The notes under the pieces: generated by a model
What the model was told of the DNA's origin: nothing
The model's database searches: none
What the model saw: only the letters and a program-made list of their open reading frames with translations
Position numbers and translations under genes: made by a program
Assembly (NCBI GenBank): GCA_946480605.1
Contig: CAMLKW010000005.1
Span: forward strand, 1-56,893
Length of the DNA stretch: 56,893 nucleotides
Origin: an uncultured Roseateles sp.
Lineage (GTDB): Bacteria > Pseudomonadota > Gammaproteobacteria > Burkholderiales > Burkholderiaceae
Direction: 5' to 3'
Part shown: piece by piece, positions 1-7,609 of the stretch
Layout of the letters: each line of letters begins with the position of its first letter
How positions within the stretch are numbered: the first letter of the stretch is position 1

Positions 1-191
1 TCGAGGCGCAGCGCCTGCGGCTGCTGTGCCACGAGCTGGTCTGGCTGAACCCGCTGCTGCGCTTCGACGCCTTCCAGCCGCGTGCGGCCGGCGTGCGCGC
101 GCTGCTGCCCGAGGTGAGCCTGCACCTGCCCGTGCACGACCTCGCCAGCGTGGATCGGCTGGTCGCGGCCTTGGCGGCGCCGACTCGCTGA
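1..191 (+). CDS. CoxE-like VWA-domain protein, C-terminal end (5' partial)
   Basis: The reading frame is open from the window edge (codons in phase from base 3) to a TGA at 189-191, giving the last 62 residues. The visible stretch HELVWLNPLLRFDAF, followed by GVRALLPEV and LPVHDLASV, matches the C-terminus of the VWA/CoxE family. These proteins work with MoxR-type AAA ATPases in maturing molybdenum CO dehydrogenase-like enzymes. A coxG-type gene 490 bases downstream supports a cox-type accessory cluster. The VWA metal-binding part lies outside the window. The family call rests on a short tail, so the exact subgroup is open. Confidence 0.72.
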   Translation, partial: EAQRLRLLCHELVWLNPLLRFDAFQPRAAGVRALLPEVSLHLPVHDLASVDRLVAALAAPTR

Positions 192-313
192 GCGGCGGCC
201 GTCCTACAGCGTGGCGGCGCATCGTCCGCTGCGACGCAGGTCCCGCAAATCCTAGATTTGAGTTTCAGCGGTGCGCATCGGGCGCAGCCGCTTCGGACGA
301 AAGGAAACCTGCC

Positions 314-637
314 ATGAAGATCTCGCAAATCGCCTCCCTCGCCCTCGTCGCTGCCATGGCCGCACCGCTGGCGGTTCAGGCTGCAGACAGCAAGCCCGCC
401 GGCACGGCCAAGGTCTGGGTCAAGGACTCGGTCGTGACGACCAAGATCAAGGCCCAGCTGGCCGCCAGCCAGGTCTCGTCGCTGGCGCTGGTGCACGTGG
501 ACACCGATGCCGACGGCTGGGTGCAGCTGACCGGCAAGGTCGCCAGCCAGGCCGAGAAGGACCGCGCCGAAGCCATCGCCAAGGCGGTGGAGGGCGTGAA
601 GTCGGTGGACAACCGGCTGACCGTCACCAACAAGTAA
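314..637 (+). CDS. Periplasmic BON-domain protein
   Basis: A 107-residue protein with a clear signal peptide (MKISQIASLALVAAMAAPLA, cleavage probably after VQAA). One BON domain fills residues about 38-105, with the typical KDSVVTTKIKAQLA helix and the closing VEGVKSVDNRLTV strand. BON domains, as in OsmY, bind membranes or envelope components in the periplasm. The start is well placed, with AAGGAA about 8 bases upstream. It lies between a CoxE-like tail and coxG; the spacing on both sides leaves room for its own promoter, so a role in the cox cluster is not shown. Confidence 0.9.
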   Translation: MKISQIASLALVAAMAAPLAVQAADSKPAGTAKVWVKDSVVTTKIKAQLAASQVSSLALVHVDTDADGWVQLTGKVASQAEKDRAEAIAKAVEGVKSVDNRLTVTNK

Positions 638-678
638 GCCCGCGTGGCAATCCGGCGCGCGCCGGTCAGAATGCAGCG

Positions 679-1206
679 ATGCAACTGACCGGCCAGCAGC
701 TTCTGCCCCTGTCCCAGGACCGCGCCTGGGCCGCGCTGAACGACATCGCCCTGCTGCAGACCGCGCTGCCCGGCTGCGAGTCCATCACGCCGGCCGGCGA
801 GCAGGCCTTCGACGTGCTGATGGCCGTGTCCATCGGCCCCGTGAAGGCGCGCTTCAAGGGCCGGCTGCAGCTGTCCGACCTGGACCCGCCGCGCGGCTAC
901 CGGCTGGGCTTCGAGGGCTCGGGCGGCCCCGCCGGCCACGGCAAAGGCCAGGCCCGGGTGACGCTGGAGGCGCTGTCCGCACACGAGACGCGCCTGAGCT
1001 ACGACGCCTCGGCCAGCGTGGGCGGCAAGCTCGCGCAGATCGGCTCGCGCCTCGTGGACGCGGCAGCGCACAAGCTGGCGCAGGACTTCTTCGAGCGCTT
1101 CGTCGCCGCGCTGCCGGTGGCGCAGCCGCTGGCCGTCGCCGAACCCGCGCCCGCGCCGCGCCGCGGTCTGCTGCAGCGGCTGCTGGCCTGGCTGAAGCGC
1201 CACTAA
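679..1206 (+). CDS. coxG: CoxG family protein (SRPBCC superfamily)
   Basis: A 175-residue protein of the carbon-monoxide dehydrogenase subunit G family, built on the SRPBCC lipid/ligand-binding fold (residues about 1-150). Typical landmarks are the N-terminal MQLTGQQLL, the LQTALPGCESI loop, and IGPVKARFKGRLQL. A variable linker with many Ala and Pro residues leads to a C-terminal amphipathic tail (LLQRLLAWLKRH) that may tether it to the membrane. In characterised cox systems CoxG is needed to anchor CO dehydrogenase to the membrane. The substrate of the enzyme served here cannot be told, because the structural subunits are not in the window. A strong terminator follows. Confidence 0.85.
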   Translation: MQLTGQQLLPLSQDRAWAALNDIALLQTALPGCESITPAGEQAFDVLMAVSIGPVKARFKGRLQLSDLDPPRGYRLGFEGSGGPAGHGKGQARVTLEALSAHETRLSYDASASVGGKLAQIGSRLVDAAAHKLAQDFFERFVAALPVAQPLAVAEPAPAPRRGLLQRLLAWLKRH

Positions 1207-1228
1207 AATTCCGCGCATCCGACCCGAC

Positions 1229-1258
1229 GGGCCTGCGCAGCGCAGGCCCGTTCTTTTT
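1229..1258 (+). terminator. Rho-independent terminator after coxG
   Basis: A perfect 9-bp stem (GGGCCTGCG / CGCAGGCCC, arms 1229-1237 and 1241-1249) with a 3-base loop is followed by a T-rich run (TTCTTTTTT). It lies 23 bases after the coxG stop and ends just before the acyltransferase start, so it separates the two transcription units. Confidence 0.9.
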
Positions 1259-1266
1259 TGCCCGCC

Positions 1267-2361
1267 ATGTCCACGCCCTCCCGCCGCCTGCCGCAGGTCG
1301 ACGCGCTGAAAGCGCTCGCCGCCCAGGTCATCGTGCTGCACCACCTCGTCAGCTACGGCCCCATCGCCCGCTCGGCCCACTCCGCGCTGCCCGAACTCGG
1401 CGAGCTGCTGCACGACTACGGCCGCATGGCGGTGCAGGTCTTCCTGGTCGTGGGCGGCTACCTCAGCGCGCGCGGCCTGTCGCCGCGCGGCGGCACGCTG
1501 CAGGCCGGTGTGCCGGCGCTGCTGTGGCGGCGCTATCTGCGCCTGGTGCTGCCCTTCCTGGCCGCGCTGGCGCTGACGCTGGGCGTCGGCGCGCTGGTCG
1601 CCCCTTTCTGGCCCGAACTGGCGCCCGCTGACGTGGGACCGGGCCAGCTGATGGCCCATGCGCTGCTGCTGCACGACGTGCTGGACTACGAGGCACTGAC
1701 CGTCGGCGCCTGGTACGTGGCCATCGACCTGCAACTGTTCGCGCTGCTCGTGGGCCTGCTGTGGCTGGCGCGGCGCGGCCCGCGGCATCCAGCCCGTCCG
1801 CTGGTCGGGCCACTGCTGGTGGCCGGCGTGGCGCTGGGCTCGGCCTTCGCCTTCAACCTCGACCCGGCGCTGGACGACTGGGCGCCCTACTTCTTCGCCG
1901 CCTACGGCCTGGGCGCGCTGGTGCACTGGCTGGGCGGCTGGCGCCACGGCCGCACGGGCCTGGCGCTGCTGGCGCTGGCCATGACCGTGGCGCTGTGGCT
2001 GGACTGGCGCGACCGCCTGGCGCTGGCGCTGGCCACCGCGCTGTGGCTGGCCTGGGCGCAGTCGCGCCAGGCCGCGGGCCATGCGCCGCTGCCGGCCCGC
2101 TGGGCCGACCGGCTGGCGGCCTGGGCCACGCCGTCGTATGCCCTGTTCCTCGTGCACTTCCCGGTGCTGCTGCTGACCAATGCGCTGCTGGCCCAGTGGC
2201 CGGAGGCGCCACCGGCGGCCGGCGTGGCGGCGCTGCTGGCGACCTGGGCGCTGGCCAACCGGCTGGCGCGGCCCTTCCACCGCCGGGTGGAGCTGCCGGC
2301 CGCGCGCTGGGACCCGCTGGCCCGCCTGCCGCACCCGCGCGCGGCCCGGGCCGGCGCATGA
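1267..2361 (+). CDS. Acyltransferase family 3 membrane protein
   Basis: A 364-residue polytopic membrane protein. The N-terminus has the acyltransferase-3 signature: a first helix with VDALKALAAQVIVLHHL, then GRMAVQVFLVVGGYLSARG. About ten hydrophobic segments follow, ending in a short basic cytoplasmic tail. Family members (OatA, NodX, exopolysaccharide acyltransferases) move acetyl or other acyl groups onto sugars across the membrane. The conserved His in VIVLHHL is the likely catalytic residue. The ATG at 1267 is preferred over an in-frame TTG at 1258, which falls in the terminator tail of the preceding gene. No neighbouring glycan genes point to a substrate. Confidence 0.85.
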   Translation: MSTPSRRLPQVDALKALAAQVIVLHHLVSYGPIARSAHSALPELGELLHDYGRMAVQVFLVVGGYLSARGLSPRGGTLQAGVPALLWRRYLRLVLPFLAALALTLGVGALVAPFWPELAPADVGPGQLMAHALLLHDVLDYEALTVGAWYVAIDLQLFALLVGLLWLARRGPRHPARPLVGPLLVAGVALGSAFAFNLDPALDDWAPYFFAAYGLGALVHWLGGWRHGRTGLALLALAMTVALWLDWRDRLALALATALWLAWAQSRQAAGHAPLPARWADRLAAWATPSYALFLVHFPVLLLTNALLAQWPEAPPAAGVAALLATWALANRLARPFHRRVELPAARWDPLARLPHPRAARAGA

Positions 2362-2401
2362 CGCAGCCTGGCTTCGCGCATCGCGAGCCCCTGAAAACCT
2401 G

Positions 2402-2474
2402 GGGCAGCCGCGCCCGGGTCGCGTGCTAATGTCGCGCGCGGCTGCCCGCCGAGACGGCACGACGGCAAGCCGTC
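2402..2474 (+). promoter_or_regulatory. Structured leader upstream of the sensor kinase
   Basis: Two inverted repeats lie directly before the kinase start. One is a perfect 12-bp stem (GGGCAGCCGCGC at 2402-2413 and GCGCGGCTGCCC at 2436-2447) with a 22-base loop. The other is GACGGC-AA-GCCGTC at 2461-2474, ending 5 bases before the ATG at 2480. There is no T-run after either, so a simple terminator is unlikely. They may form an RNA leader that controls translation, or protein-binding sites. The alternative start at 2429 would sit in the loop of the first stem. The function is inferred. Confidence 0.4.
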
Positions 2475-2479
2475 CCTTC

Positions 2480-5278
2480 ATGGCATCCGCAACCCCCGAC
2501 ACCAGCCTGACGAACGACGCGCTGCAGCGCATGGCCGCGCGCACGCTGATCTGGATCGTCGTCGTCGTGGGCGCGCTGGCCGCCACCATAGGCGCGGCCG
2601 AAACCGTGCTGGGCCTGCGCGCGCTGTGGGGCAGCCAGCGGCTGCTGATCGGGCTGGCCCTGCTGGGCCTGGGTGCGGCGGCGGTGGCGCTGCTGCGCGC
2701 CGGCCGACCGCGGCTGGCCACCACGCTGGTGCTGGGCGGCACGATGGTCGCGCTGGTGGTCCACGCGCTGCAGATCGGCCTGGGCGTGCACACCCTCATC
2801 CTGGCGGCCGGCGCGCTGCTGATCGCGCTGGCCGGCGGCGTGGCCGGCAACCGGGCGGCCTTCGCGCTGGCCTTCATCTACCTGGCCGCCGTCGCCGGCC
2901 TGGCGGCGGCCGAACACCAGGGCCTGTTGCCCGGCATGAACCAGCCGGTGCTGCCCCGGCTGGCCGACCGGCTGGTGGCCCACCTGCTGATCGCGGTCAG
3001 CGGCCTGGCCTCGGCACTGCTGCTGAACCGCATCCTGGGCGCGGCGCTGTCGCGCGCGATCAGCGAGGGCGCGCGGCTGAACCGGCTGGTGCAGGCCTCG
3101 CACAACTGGGCCTGGGAGGCCGACGCGCGCTTCCGCGTCACCTCGCTGTCCGACGAGTTCGAGGCGCTGAGCGGCCACAAGCGCGAGGACTTCCTGCGCC
3201 TGGGCGAGCCCGGAGGCGCCCGGCTGGTGCGCGACGCCGACTACCTGGCGCTGCTGGAGGACATCCGCGCGCTGCGCCCCTACCGCGACCGCATCAACGG
3301 CTTCGAGACCCCCGACCGCCGCACGCTGTGGACGCTGAGTTCCGGCGAACCGGTGTTCGACGCGGCGGGCCAGCACATCGGCTGGCGCGGCGTCAGCCAC
3401 AACATCACCGGCGAGCGCCTGGCGCTGCAGCAGCACCAGCGCACCGCCGGCCTGCTGGACCGGCTGCTGCGCGCCAGCCCCGACGCCATCTGCGTGGCCC
3501 GCATCACCGACGGCGGCATCGCCTTCGTCAACACGGGTTTCTGCGCCCTGGTGGGCCGCGGCCGCGACGAGCTGCTGGGCCACAACGCGCGCCAGCTGGG
3601 CCTGTGGAGCGACGACGGCGAACCCCAGCGCCTGTCCGCCGCGCTGAACGAGCACGGCATCGTGCGCGACTTCCGCACCGCCATCCTCGTCAACGGCGAC
3701 TGGCGCGACCTGCAGCTGTCGGCCACGCGGCTGGACTGGGACGGCGAGCCCGCCACGATGATGATCGCGCGCGACATCACCGAGCGCGAACGCGAGCGCA
3801 TCGAGGCCGACGCCATCCTGGACCACGCCAGCGTCGGCATCGGCCTGACGCACGGCGAGCGCTTCGAGCGCGTGAACCGCCACTGGCAGGACATCTTCGG
3901 CGGCATCGAACCGCGCCTGGCCGACCGCAGCGCCGCGCTGCCCGCGCTGCAGGACATCGCCGATGCCGCCCAGGCCTTCGAGCGCGACTGCATCCGCGCC
4001 GATGGCCGGCTCATCACCGTGCAGTTCAACGCCCGCGGCCTGCCGGCCACCGTGGCCGGCCGCCACGACGACGACCACCCCACGCTGTGGGTGGCCGAGG
4101 ACGTCACCGAGCAGCGCCGCCAGGAGCGCGAGCTGAAGGCCGCCAAGCAGCAGGCCGAGACCGCCAGCCACGCCAAGAGCGCCTTCCTGGCCACCATGAG
4201 CCACGAGATCCGCACGCCGCTGAACGGCGTGCTGGGCCTGGCGCGGCTGCTGCAGCAGGGCGGCCCCGACGACCCGCACCGCGACAAATACCTGGCCCAC
4301 CTCGTCGGCGCGGCCGAGTCGCTGAACGAGATCGTGTCCAACGTGCTGGACCTGTCCAAGATCGAGGCCGGCCACCTGGAGCTGGAGCAGATCGAGTTCG
4401 ACCTGCACGCGCTGGTGCAGGCCAGCTTCGAGGGTTGCGCGGCGCTGGGCCGCGAGCGCGGGCTGGACATGCGGCTGGACCTGGCGCCCGACCTTCCGCG
4501 CCTGGTGGTGGGCGACTCGGTGCGGGTGCGCCAGATCCTGGCCAACTTCCTCGTCAACGCGCTGAAGTTCACCGAGCGCGGCCACATCCGCGTCAGCGTC
4601 ACCGTGCCCGGCCCCGACCGCGTGCGCTTCGCCGTGCAGGACAGCGGCATCGGCGTGCCACCCGAGCTGCAGCCGCGGCTGTTCCGGCCGTTCGCGCAGG
4701 CCGACGACTCCACGACGCGGCGCTTCGGCGGCACCGGCCTGGGCCTGTCCATCTGCCGCGAGCTGGCCGCGCGCATGGACGGCAGCGTGGGCGTGGACAG
4801 CGACGGCCACAGCGGCTCCACCTTCTGGGCCAACCTGCGCCTGCCGCGCTCGCTGACCGTGGACGACACCGCCACGCGGCGCCGCATCCCCATCCCGCAG
4901 CGCCACCCGCTGGCGGGTCAGCGCCTGCTGGTGGCCGAGGACAACCCGGTCAACCGGCTCATCATCGGCGCGCTGCTGCAGCGCCTGGGCGCCGAGGTGG
5001 TGGAGGCCGAGGACGGCGAGCAGGCCGTTCGCCTCGCCCGCGAGCAGGCGCAGCGCCTGGACGCCGTGCTGATGGACTTGCACATGCCCAAGATCGACGG
5101 TCTGAAGGCCACGCAGCTGCTGCGCGCCGACCCGGCGACCGCCGGCCTGCCCATCCACGCCTTCACCGCCGCCGTGCTGGATCAGGAACGCCAGGCCGCC
5201 ATGGCCGCCGGCATGAACGGCTTCATCGCCAAGCCGGTGGCCGAGGCCGAGGTGCTGCGCGTCTTGGGGAGGTCTTGA
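2480..5278 (+). CDS. Hybrid sensor histidine kinase with PAS domains and receiver domain
   Basis: A 932-residue membrane kinase. Domains in order: about six transmembrane helices (residues about 20-195), PAS-type sensor domains (about 210-320, 330-445 and a more diverged one at about 450-545), a HisKA domain with SHEIRTPLNGVLG (phospho-acceptor His about 575), a HATPase_c domain with N, G1 and G2 boxes (NFLVNALKFTERG, DSGIGVP, FGGTGLGLSI), and a C-terminal receiver with DAVLMDLHMPKIDG (Asp about 866). No output domain follows, so signal must pass through a phosphotransfer protein or separate regulator, which I do not see nearby. The start is uncertain: the ATG at 2429 is in frame, and neither start has a clear ribosome-binding site. 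Confidence 0.9.
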   Translation: MASATPDTSLTNDALQRMAARTLIWIVVVVGALAATIGAAETVLGLRALWGSQRLLIGLALLGLGAAAVALLRAGRPRLATTLVLGGTMVALVVHALQIGLGVHTLILAAGALLIALAGGVAGNRAAFALAFIYLAAVAGLAAAEHQGLLPGMNQPVLPRLADRLVAHLLIAVSGLASALLLNRILGAALSRAISEGARLNRLVQASHNWAWEADARFRVTSLSDEFEALSGHKREDFLRLGEPGGARLVRDADYLALLEDIRALRPYRDRINGFETPDRRTLWTLSSGEPVFDAAGQHIGWRGVSHNITGERLALQQHQRTAGLLDRLLRASPDAICVARITDGGIAFVNTGFCALVGRGRDELLGHNARQLGLWSDDGEPQRLSAALNEHGIVRDFRTAILVNGDWRDLQLSATRLDWDGEPATMMIARDITERERERIEADAILDHASVGIGLTHGERFERVNRHWQDIFGGIEPRLADRSAALPALQDIADAAQAFERDCIRADGRLITVQFNARGLPATVAGRHDDDHPTLWVAEDVTEQRRQERELKAAKQQAETASHAKSAFLATMSHEIRTPLNGVLGLARLLQQGGPDDPHRDKYLAHLVGAAESLNEIVSNVLDLSKIEAGHLELEQIEFDLHALVQASFEGCAALGRERGLDMRLDLAPDLPRLVVGDSVRVRQILANFLVNALKFTERGHIRVSVTVPGPDRVRFAVQDSGIGVPPELQPRLFRPFAQADDSTTRRFGGTGLGLSICRELAARMDGSVGVDSDGHSGSTFWANLRLPRSLTVDDTATRRRIPIPQRHPLAGQRLLVAEDNPVNRLIIGALLQRLGAEVVEAEDGEQAVRLAREQAQRLDAVLMDLHMPKIDGLKATQLLRADPATAGLPIHAFTAAVLDQERQAAMAAGMNGFIAKPVAEAEVLRVLGRS

Positions 5279-5370
5279 GGCCCCTCGTCCAAGGCGTACC
5301 TTGGCCGGTCCCCCGAGGGGACCGGCTGGGCTCGCCCGCGTTAAGCGCGGCGAGACCGGACGAGGGGCTC
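5277..5370. repeat. Nested inverted repeat (three-arm structure) between convergent genes
   Basis: An outer 13-bp stem (one bulged base) joins 5277-5290 to 5358-5370 and contains CCCCTCGTCC / GGACGAGGGG. It encloses a perfect 9-bp hairpin, CCGGTCCCC-CGA-GGGGACCGG (5305-5325), and a second hairpin around CTCGCC...GGCGAG (5331-5354). The element fills the whole gap between two convergent genes and overlaps both stop codons. It could act as a two-way transcription barrier, or be a small repeat of the REP type. There is no T-run. Confidence 0.6.
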
Positions 5371-6055
5371 ACTGCTCATGCGCTTCGCGTTGGCGATTCA
5401 TGTCCGCCAGCGTTTTGCCGGGCTCGTCGCGGAAGGTCTCGTCCAGCGCCAGCAGCGTCTCGATGCGATCCACGCGGAAGCTGCGGAAATCGTCGCGCAG
5501 TTCGCACCAGGCCGACAGCGTCCACACCGGCCCCCAGAACAGACAGGCCAGCGGGCGCACGACGCGCTCGCTCCTGACCCCGCCCAGGTCCAGGTAGCCC
5601 ATCTTCAGCTTGCGCCGCGCCTCGGTGGCCTCGCGCAGCGCGGTCAGGTGGGCGCTGGTGGCCGGGTCCAGCGCCGGCAGCGGCGCGTACAGCGCCAGGC
5701 TCTCGGCGGCCGCGCGGGCGTCCAGCGGCAGCACGGCCAGAATCTTGGACAGCGCGTTCTCGGCCTGGCGGGCCAGCGCCGCGTCCAGCCGCGACTCGGC
5801 CATGCGCACCGTCGCGACCAGGGCCTGCGCCTCCTGCTTGCTGAACATCAGCGGCGGCAGGTCGAAGCCCACCCGCATGCGGTAGCCCACGCCGGCCTCA
5901 CCCTCGATGGGCACGCCCTGCTGGGCCAGCGCGGCGATGTCGCGGTAGACGGTGCGCATGGACACCTCCAGCCGCTGGGCCAGGTAGTCGGCCGTCGTGA
6001 GGCGGCGGCCGCGGATGAGCTGGACGATCTGGAAAAGGCGGTCGGCGCGGCGCAT
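5369..6055 (-). CDS. YafY-type HTH/WYL transcriptional regulator
   Basis: A 228-residue protein. The N-terminal HTH_11 domain (residues about 5-58) has LTTADYLAQRLEVSMRTVYR. The C-terminal half is a WYL domain (residues about 130-228) with the family pattern in PLACLFWGPVWTLSAWCELR and FRSFRVDRIETL. Such proteins sense a ligand, often a nucleotide or nucleic acid, through the WYL domain and usually repress neighbours. The ATG at 6055 starts the recognised domain; longer in-frame starts only add unrelated residues. It points the same way as the VOC gene upstream (6274-6669), which is a possible target. Confidence 0.87.
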   Translation of the reverse strand: MRRADRLFQIVQLIRGRRLTTADYLAQRLEVSMRTVYRDIAALAQQGVPIEGEAGVGYRMRVGFDLPPLMFSKQEAQALVATVRMAESRLDAALARQAENALSKILAVLPLDARAAAESLALYAPLPALDPATSAHLTALREATEARRKLKMGYLDLGGVRSERVVRPLACLFWGPVWTLSAWCELRDDFRSFRVDRIETLLALDETFRDEPGKTLADMNRQREAHEQ

Positions 6056-6273
6056 GGGCAAGCACTGTAGGGCAGCGGGCATGACCCTTGCGGAAGGCAT
6101 GGGTCACCGACAACGAGGTCGAACACGATCATGGCCATCTACGCCTCCTCACACTCCCGCGGCACCCAGCGGGTCGATGTGGTCACGCTGGGCAGCATCA
6201 GCGTCCCGCAGCCCGCGTTCACGCCCGGCCAGCTGTTCGTGGCACAGGCCACGCGCCCCAAGCAAGGGCGGCG

Positions 6274-6669
6274 TCAGCCCATCGCCGTGCACAGCTCCAC
6301 CAGCGTGCCGTCCGGGCAGCGCACATAGGCCACCACCTGACCCCAGGGCTTGGTGACGGGCGCGGCCAGCGGCGTCGCGCCGACGGCCACGGCCTTGTCG
6401 AAGGCGGCCTGCACGTCGTCCACCGTGAAGCCGATCTCCATGCCCAGCGGCCTCGCGCTGGTGTCGGCGGCCACGTAGTCGTGCTGCACGCTGTCGCGCG
6501 CGGTCGCATGGTCCACGAACGCGAGCTTCACGCCGCCGGCGCCGGTCTCGACCTCGCCGTAGGCGCCGCTCTCGTGCAGGAAGCGGCGCGGCAGGCCGAA
6601 GGCCATGTCGAAGAAGTCCAGCGAGGCGGCGACGTCGGCCACGTAGACCAGGGTGTAGGCGAAGTTCAT
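6274..6669 (-). CDS. VOC-family (glyoxalase fold) protein
   Basis: A 131-residue single-unit VOC protein: two beta-alpha-beta-beta-beta modules, starting MNFAYTLVYVADVAASLDFF and ending VAYVRCPDGTLVELCT. The closing Gly-Thr-Leu-Val-Glu is the usual metal-ligand position (Glu). The family includes glyoxalase I-like enzymes, antibiotic-binding proteins and dioxygenases, and many small members have no known substrate. It lies between a WYL regulator on the same strand and a divergent manganese exporter gene. The 218 bases between this gene and the regulator contain no convincing gene. Confidence 0.85.
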   Translation of the reverse strand: MNFAYTLVYVADVAASLDFFDMAFGLPRRFLHESGAYGEVETGAGGVKLAFVDHATARDSVQHDYVAADTSARPLGMEIGFTVDDVQAAFDKAVAVGATPLAAPVTKPWGQVVAYVRCPDGTLVELCTAMG

Positions 6670-6758
6670 GCGGCGATCTCAAAGGGGGTGAAGGCCTGCA
6701 TGCTCGCCGGGCCGCCTGTCACCGTCTGTCAGCAGCGCTGGCAGACAATGGCGGGCTG

Positions 6759-7334
6759 ATGCAAGCCTTCCTCATCGCCACCGGTCTGGTGGCCCTCGCC
6801 GAGATCGGCGACAAGACCCAGCTCCTCGCCTTCATGCTCGCGGCCCGCTTCAAGCGGCCCTGGCCCATCGTGCTGGGCATCTTCGTGGCCACCGTGGTCA
6901 ACCATGCCGCGGCCGGCGCCATCGGCAGCTGGCTGACCGGCGTCATCGGTCCCACCGTGCTGCGCTGGATCCTGGGCCTGTCCTTCATCGCGATGGCGGG
7001 CTGGATGCTGATCCCCGACAAGCTGGACGAGGACGACACCCCCAAGCCCGGCCACGGCGTGTTCGTGACGACGGTGATCGCGTTCTTCCTGGCCGAGATG
7101 GGCGACAAGACGCAGATCGCCACCGTCGCGCTGGCCGCGCGCTTCCCGGCCGATTTCATCGGCGTGGTGATGGGCACCACGGCCGGCATGATGGTCGCCA
7201 ACGTGCCCGCCGTGCTGGTGGGCGACAAGCTGGCGCACAAGCTGCCGGTGAAGCTGGTGCACCGCGTGGCAGCGGTCATCTTTGCGGTGCTGGGGGTGAT
7301 GACGCTGGTGGCGGGCGGCGCGCTGCTGGGCTGA
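6759..7334 (+). CDS. GDT1/TMEM165 (UPF0016) family manganese/calcium exporter
   Basis: A 191-residue membrane protein with two repeated halves of three helices. Each half carries the family signature: EIGDKTQLLAF near residue 15 and EMGDKTQIATV near residue 112. These E-x-G-D-K-T motifs bind the cation. Bacterial members (MneA-like) export Mn2+, and eukaryotic ones move Mn2+/Ca2+ with H+ exchange. Its own promoter should lie in the 89-base gap shared with the divergent VOC gene. I looked for a yybP-ykoY riboswitch there and did not find a convincing one. Confidence 0.92.
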   Translation: MQAFLIATGLVALAEIGDKTQLLAFMLAARFKRPWPIVLGIFVATVVNHAAAGAIGSWLTGVIGPTVLRWILGLSFIAMAGWMLIPDKLDEDDTPKPGHGVFVTTVIAFFLAEMGDKTQIATVALAARFPADFIGVVMGTTAGMMVANVPAVLVGDKLAHKLPVKLVHRVAAVIFAVLGVMTLVAGGALLG

Positions 7335-7344
7335 ACTCGGCTCC

Positions 7345-7416
7345 GTAGCTGGGGCGAGCTGGCAAACCCCAACATTCAATGGCTCGGCCTATGTTGGGGT
7401 TGTCACCCCAAGCTAC
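7345..7416. repeat. Long imperfect palindrome after the manganese exporter
   Basis: The left arm (7345-7375) and right arm (7391-7416) are complementary over GTAGCT, GGGG and CAA(A)CCCCAACAT, with a few unpaired bases between, and enclose a 15-base loop. The right arm overlaps the 3' end of the brnT remnant and supplies its stop codon. It could be a two-way terminator between converging genes or a small mobile repeat. Confidence 0.65.
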
Positions 7417-7609
7417 CGGGCTTCACCTCGCGTCGGTTGGCTCGGCGCAGGCTGATGATTCTTCGCGTCTCGCCACGATCTACTAACACCACGCAGTACC
7501 GGATTCCGGTGTCAGGCGCCAACACGATCATGCGCCGCTCGCCGTATTCGTACCGTTCATCAACCCACACCAGTGATGCGCCCCAGTCGAGTCCGGCGGC
7601 CAATGCCGG
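7403..7609 (-). pseudogene. Truncated BrnT-type toxin remnant
   Basis: The frame encodes LDWGASLVWVDERYEYGERR, then IRYCVVLVDRGETRRIISLR and RRANRREVK, which is the central and C-terminal core of BrnT ribonuclease toxins. The usual N-terminal strand and helix (the part with D-x-x-K-x-x-x-N-x-x-K-H-G) are absent: the frame runs straight into the stop codon of the upstream gene at 7610-7612. The last residues (PGSLG) come from the adjacent palindrome. No brnA antitoxin gene follows. It therefore looks like a relic that lost its start and its partner. A short TTG-initiated product is possible but unlikely to be toxic. Confidence 0.65.

Noticed and set aside
376..2877. Very long open frame on the minus strand across coxG, the acyltransferase and the kinase start (833 codons).
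   Set aside because: It is antisense to three well-supported genes, has low-complexity Arg/Ala/Gln-rich translation and no recognisable domain. Such frames arise from high GC at third codon positions.
2426..5158. A 910-codon minus-strand frame opposite the sensor kinase.
   Set aside because: The translation is Gln/His/Val-rich and repetitive, typical of an antisense shadow of a GC-rich gene. The kinase on the other strand has clear domains.
6131..6328. A 65-codon plus-strand frame between the WYL regulator and the VOC gene.
   Set aside because: It overlaps the VOC gene end, has no clear ribosome-binding site and matches nothing I recognise. I also considered a short minus-strand fragment (MIVFDLVV...) here as a gene start, but it has no coherent continuation.
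6670..6758. A possible yybP-ykoY manganese riboswitch before the GDT1-type exporter.
   Set aside because: Only a G-rich stretch resembles the motif. The 89-base gap lacks the paired conserved loops, and part of it is the leader of the divergent VOC gene.
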